From: Clostridia bacterium | Lineage (GTDB): Bacteria; Bacillota; Clostridia; Christensenellales; UBA1242 | Assembly: GCA_017443885.1 (NCBI GenBank) | Contig: JAFSXW010000019.1 | Location: forward strand, 1-25,524 | DNA: 25,524 bases | Reading direction: 5' to 3' | In this document: positions 24,146 through 25,524 of the stretch, piece by piece | Numbering within the stretch: the stretch's first letter is position 1 | How the letters are laid out: each line of letters begins with the position of its first letter | Program-made: the position numbers and the translations under genes | Notes under the pieces: generated by a model | Databases searched by the model: none | Told to the model about the DNA's origin: nothing | What the model saw: only the letters and a program-made list of their open reading frames with translations

Positions 24146-25141
24146 TTATAGAAGGTTATCATCTTCGTCTATATCTAGGTCTTCAAGAGATAACTTTGGT
24201 GTTTCAAATATTTTAGAATTCGTGTTGTGCTTTTTATAGAATGTTTTATCTTTAAAAAGTTTAATTGGTGTTTTTGATTTTATATTAGAGTTTAAATTGT
24301 TAGAATTATTGTTTAAGTTTTGCGCAATTGCATTATTATTCAATTCTAATTTTTTATGATTATGCTTGTTTTTTATTAAAATCACTAAAAATATAACAAC
24401 TATTGGAACACAGATTAATGCTATTAACACTGCTTTTAATGTTGATGAAATTTCAACATTTTCATATTCGCTTTCTGCGCTTAAAGTAGTAGGTGCTTCG
24501 TTTGGCGTGTTTAAGTTTTCAGATTCTGTGCTTAGTGGAATGTCTGAAAGAAGAGAAGCTCTTTCGCTATAAATATATCCATAAAAAATTTCAGTTGGGC
24601 TATTCTTTGGTGTGTATTTAGCATAATACCAAATGCTTGATGTGCCACCCTCGGGAATTTCTCCTGATAAGCTTGCAATATATTCAATATTTTCTGTTCC
24701 AGCTAGAATGTCGGTAACAGTGTTACTATTGCTTATTGTTGGTGAAAATCGCATTTGTGTGCTGGAAGATGTTTTTATATTTAGGCTAACATTTGTTAAA
24801 AATGGAGTTGTGGGAGTGAAAGAAACTAAAGAAACACTTTGTGGCAGGCAATATCCTATAAAATTTAGATATCTAACTTTTAAATATTTCTCACTGCTTT
24901 CCAGCACAAAAACAAAATAACTTTTCGGAATTTCAAAATAAATATTTTCATAGCTTAAATTTGAAGTGTTGTCAGATTTAAAAAATAAGCATCCTGAGTT
25001 TGCTTTGGCGTAAACGCTTTCTTGCTCAGAAGAACCCATTGCGTAAACATTATAAGATAAAGAAGTGTTAAAATATAAAATATTAAATAATCTAAATGAG
25101 ATAAAAAATAAAATAGATATATTTTTAATTAGTTTTTTCAT
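24146..25141 (-). CDS. Membrane-anchored protein with SH3-like modules and cytoplasmic tail (331 aa)
   Basis: Signal peptide (MKKLIKN, hydrophobic ~8-24, probable cleavage after VYA at 34). Residues ~44-107 (GCLFFKSDNTS...NIYFEIPKSYFVFVL...YLKVRYLNFIGYC) and ~112-193 (QMRFSPTISNSNTVTDIL...WYYAKY...IFYGYIYSER) look like two SH3-like modules joined by an FTPTTPFL stretch. An acidic Ser/Thr linker leads to one membrane helix (~235-256), then a 75-residue Asn/Lys-rich cytoplasmic tail ending in an acidic cluster (LEDLDIDEDDNLL). The plan repeats that of the 612-residue gene. It is convergent with the sigma-like gene, 2 nt between stops. The start has no visible Shine-Dalgarno motif but gives a good signal peptide. 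Likely role: envelope sensor or scaffold; the SH3-like modules may bind cell wall. No enzymatic motif seen. Confidence 0.8.
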   Translation of the reverse strand: MKKLIKNISILFFISFRLFNILYFNTSLSYNVYAMGSSEQESVYAKANSGCLFFKSDNTSNLSYENIYFEIPKSYFVFVLESSEKYLKVRYLNFIGYCLPQSVSLVSFTPTTPFLTNVSLNIKTSSSTQMRFSPTISNSNTVTDILAGTENIEYIASLSGEIPEGGTSSIWYYAKYTPKNSPTEIFYGYIYSERASLLSDIPLSTESENLNTPNEAPTTLSAESEYENVEISSTLKAVLIALICVPIVVIFLVILIKNKHNHKKLELNNNAIAQNLNNNSNNLNSNIKSKTPIKLFKDKTFYKKHNTNSKIFETPKLSLEDLDIDEDDNLL

Positions 25142-25147
25142 ATTTAA

Positions 25148-25178
25148 ATTTTAGCAAATTTGCAAAGGTTCTTAGCAA
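25148..25178 (-). promoter_or_regulatory. Candidate leaderless promoter of the 331-aa gene, with a palindrome
   Basis: On the minus strand TAAAAT (25148-25153) lies 6 nt before the ATG, so transcription would start at or near the A of the start codon. That would fit the lack of a Shine-Dalgarno motif. A weak -35, TTGCTA (25173-25178), is 19 nt further up. The perfect 10-nt palindrome GCAAATTTGC (25154-25163) fills the spacer and could be an operator. Confidence 0.3.
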
Positions 25179-25208
25179 TGAAGTAGATAATGGATTTTAG
25201 GTGATTTT

Positions 25209-25306
25209 GTTAACTTAATAGTTAAAAAAGAAAAATATGTTAAAAAACTAAAATTGTTAAAAATTGAAAAAATTTAGCACTTTTTTAATAAAAATTGTGT
25301 TAATTT
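25209..25306 (+). repeat. GTTAA(AAA) motif cluster before the terminase gene
   Basis: GTTAAC (25209), GTTAAAAA (25221, 25239 and 25256) and GTTAATTT (25299) lie on the plus strand, the middle three 17-18 nt apart. Such spacing would suit a regulator binding one DNA face, for example the upstream sigma-like protein, but the motif is simple and the region is AT-rich. A possible but weak promoter (-35 TTGAAA at 25264) overlaps the cluster. Otherwise the 186-nt gap shows nothing. Confidence 0.3.
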
Positions 25307-25315
25307 GCAGTTTTT

Positions 25316-25320
25316 AAGGG
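25316..25320 (+). promoter_or_regulatory. Ribosome binding site of the terminase gene
   Basis: AAGGG, then 7 nt (CTAGTAT), then ATG at 25328. It fixes the start of the partial gene at the window's right edge. Confidence 0.7.
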
Positions 25321-25327
25321 CTAGTAT

Positions 25328-25524
25328 ATGAAAAATAAAAGAAAAATTACTAAAATTGTAGAAGAGTTGATAAGAAGAAAAAATACAAAAATTGCCAAAT
25401 ACAACACGGGTGAAAAGGTGCATAAAAAACAGTTATTGTTTCATAAATGTACTAAAAGAAATCGTTGGGTGTTTGGTGGTAATAGAACGGGTAAAACAGA
25501 ATGTGGGGCAGTGGAAGTTTTGTG
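25328..25524 (+). CDS. Phage terminase large subunit, N-terminal part (truncated by window edge)
   Basis: Only the first 65 codons are present. After a very basic start (MKNKRKITKI, EELIRRKN) and the stretch YNTGEKVHKKQLLFHKC comes KRNRWVFGGNRTGKTECGAVEV. The Walker A motif GGNRTGKT (residues 50-57, Lys56) in this context is the ATP-binding loop of terminase large subunits, the motor that packages DNA into phage heads; their typical form is GGxRSGKT followed by Glu/Ala. The adenine motif, Walker B and the RNaseH-like nuclease domain lie beyond the window. No small-subunit gene precedes it here; the preceding plus-strand gene is the sigma-like regulator. Identification rests on a short but distinctive motif; another P-loop ATPase is possible but less likely. 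Confidence 0.75.
   Translation, partial: MKNKRKITKIVEELIRRKNTKIAKYNTGEKVHKKQLLFHKCTKRNRWVFGGNRTGKTECGAVEVL

Overview
The window looks like a piece of an AT-rich, low-GC Gram-positive chromosome, most likely an anaerobic Clostridia-type gut or environmental bacterium, or a prophage within one. The evidence is Lys/Asn/Ile-rich coding with A/T-ending codons, strong AGGAG-type ribosome binding sites, standard stop codons with TGG for Trp, Gram-positive-style lipoprotein and Sec signal peptides, SH3-like extracellular modules, and a U-tract intrinsic terminator. I cannot name the species.

Layout. Bases 1-431 carry no gene. They hold two 140-nt, ~91% identical repeat units, each a chain of short triloop hairpins separated by a GAAGC linker, with a 75-nt imperfect palindrome between them. 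A bidirectional terminator (439-472) follows. From 555 to 23191, on the minus strand, lie two genes that look like one operon: a 6,928-residue lipoprotein (20.8 kb, 81% of the window) and, 11 nt downstream, a 612-residue membrane-anchored protein with a propeller-like region and SH3-like modules. The giant protein has a lipoprotein signal peptide, a ~1,750-residue N-terminal part I cannot assign, about 20 diverged InlB B-type (Listeria-Bacteroides-like) repeats, a helical region and a Gly/Ala-rich hydrophobic C-terminus.

A 313-nt divergent control region (23192-23504) separates the giant gene from a plus-strand gene for a 212-residue protein with a sigma-region-4/ArpU-like helix-turn-helix. 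This region contains a near-perfect Gram-positive LexA (SOS) box and other inverted repeats. The regulator converges, with only 2 nt between stop codons, on a minus-strand gene for a 331-residue protein with the same plan as the operon's second gene: signal peptide, SH3-like modules, one membrane helix and a cytoplasmic tail. At the right edge a plus-strand gene begins whose first 65 codons include a GGNRTGKT Walker A motif typical of phage terminase large subunits.

Working hypothesis (inference): three envelope proteins, namely the giant lipoprotein and two SH3/single-helix proteins, form a surface assembly. They sit beside a putative SOS-responsive, phage-type late regulator and a terminase, so the block may be prophage cargo or the host flank of a phage-like element. 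The giant lipoprotein is the most striking object in the window.
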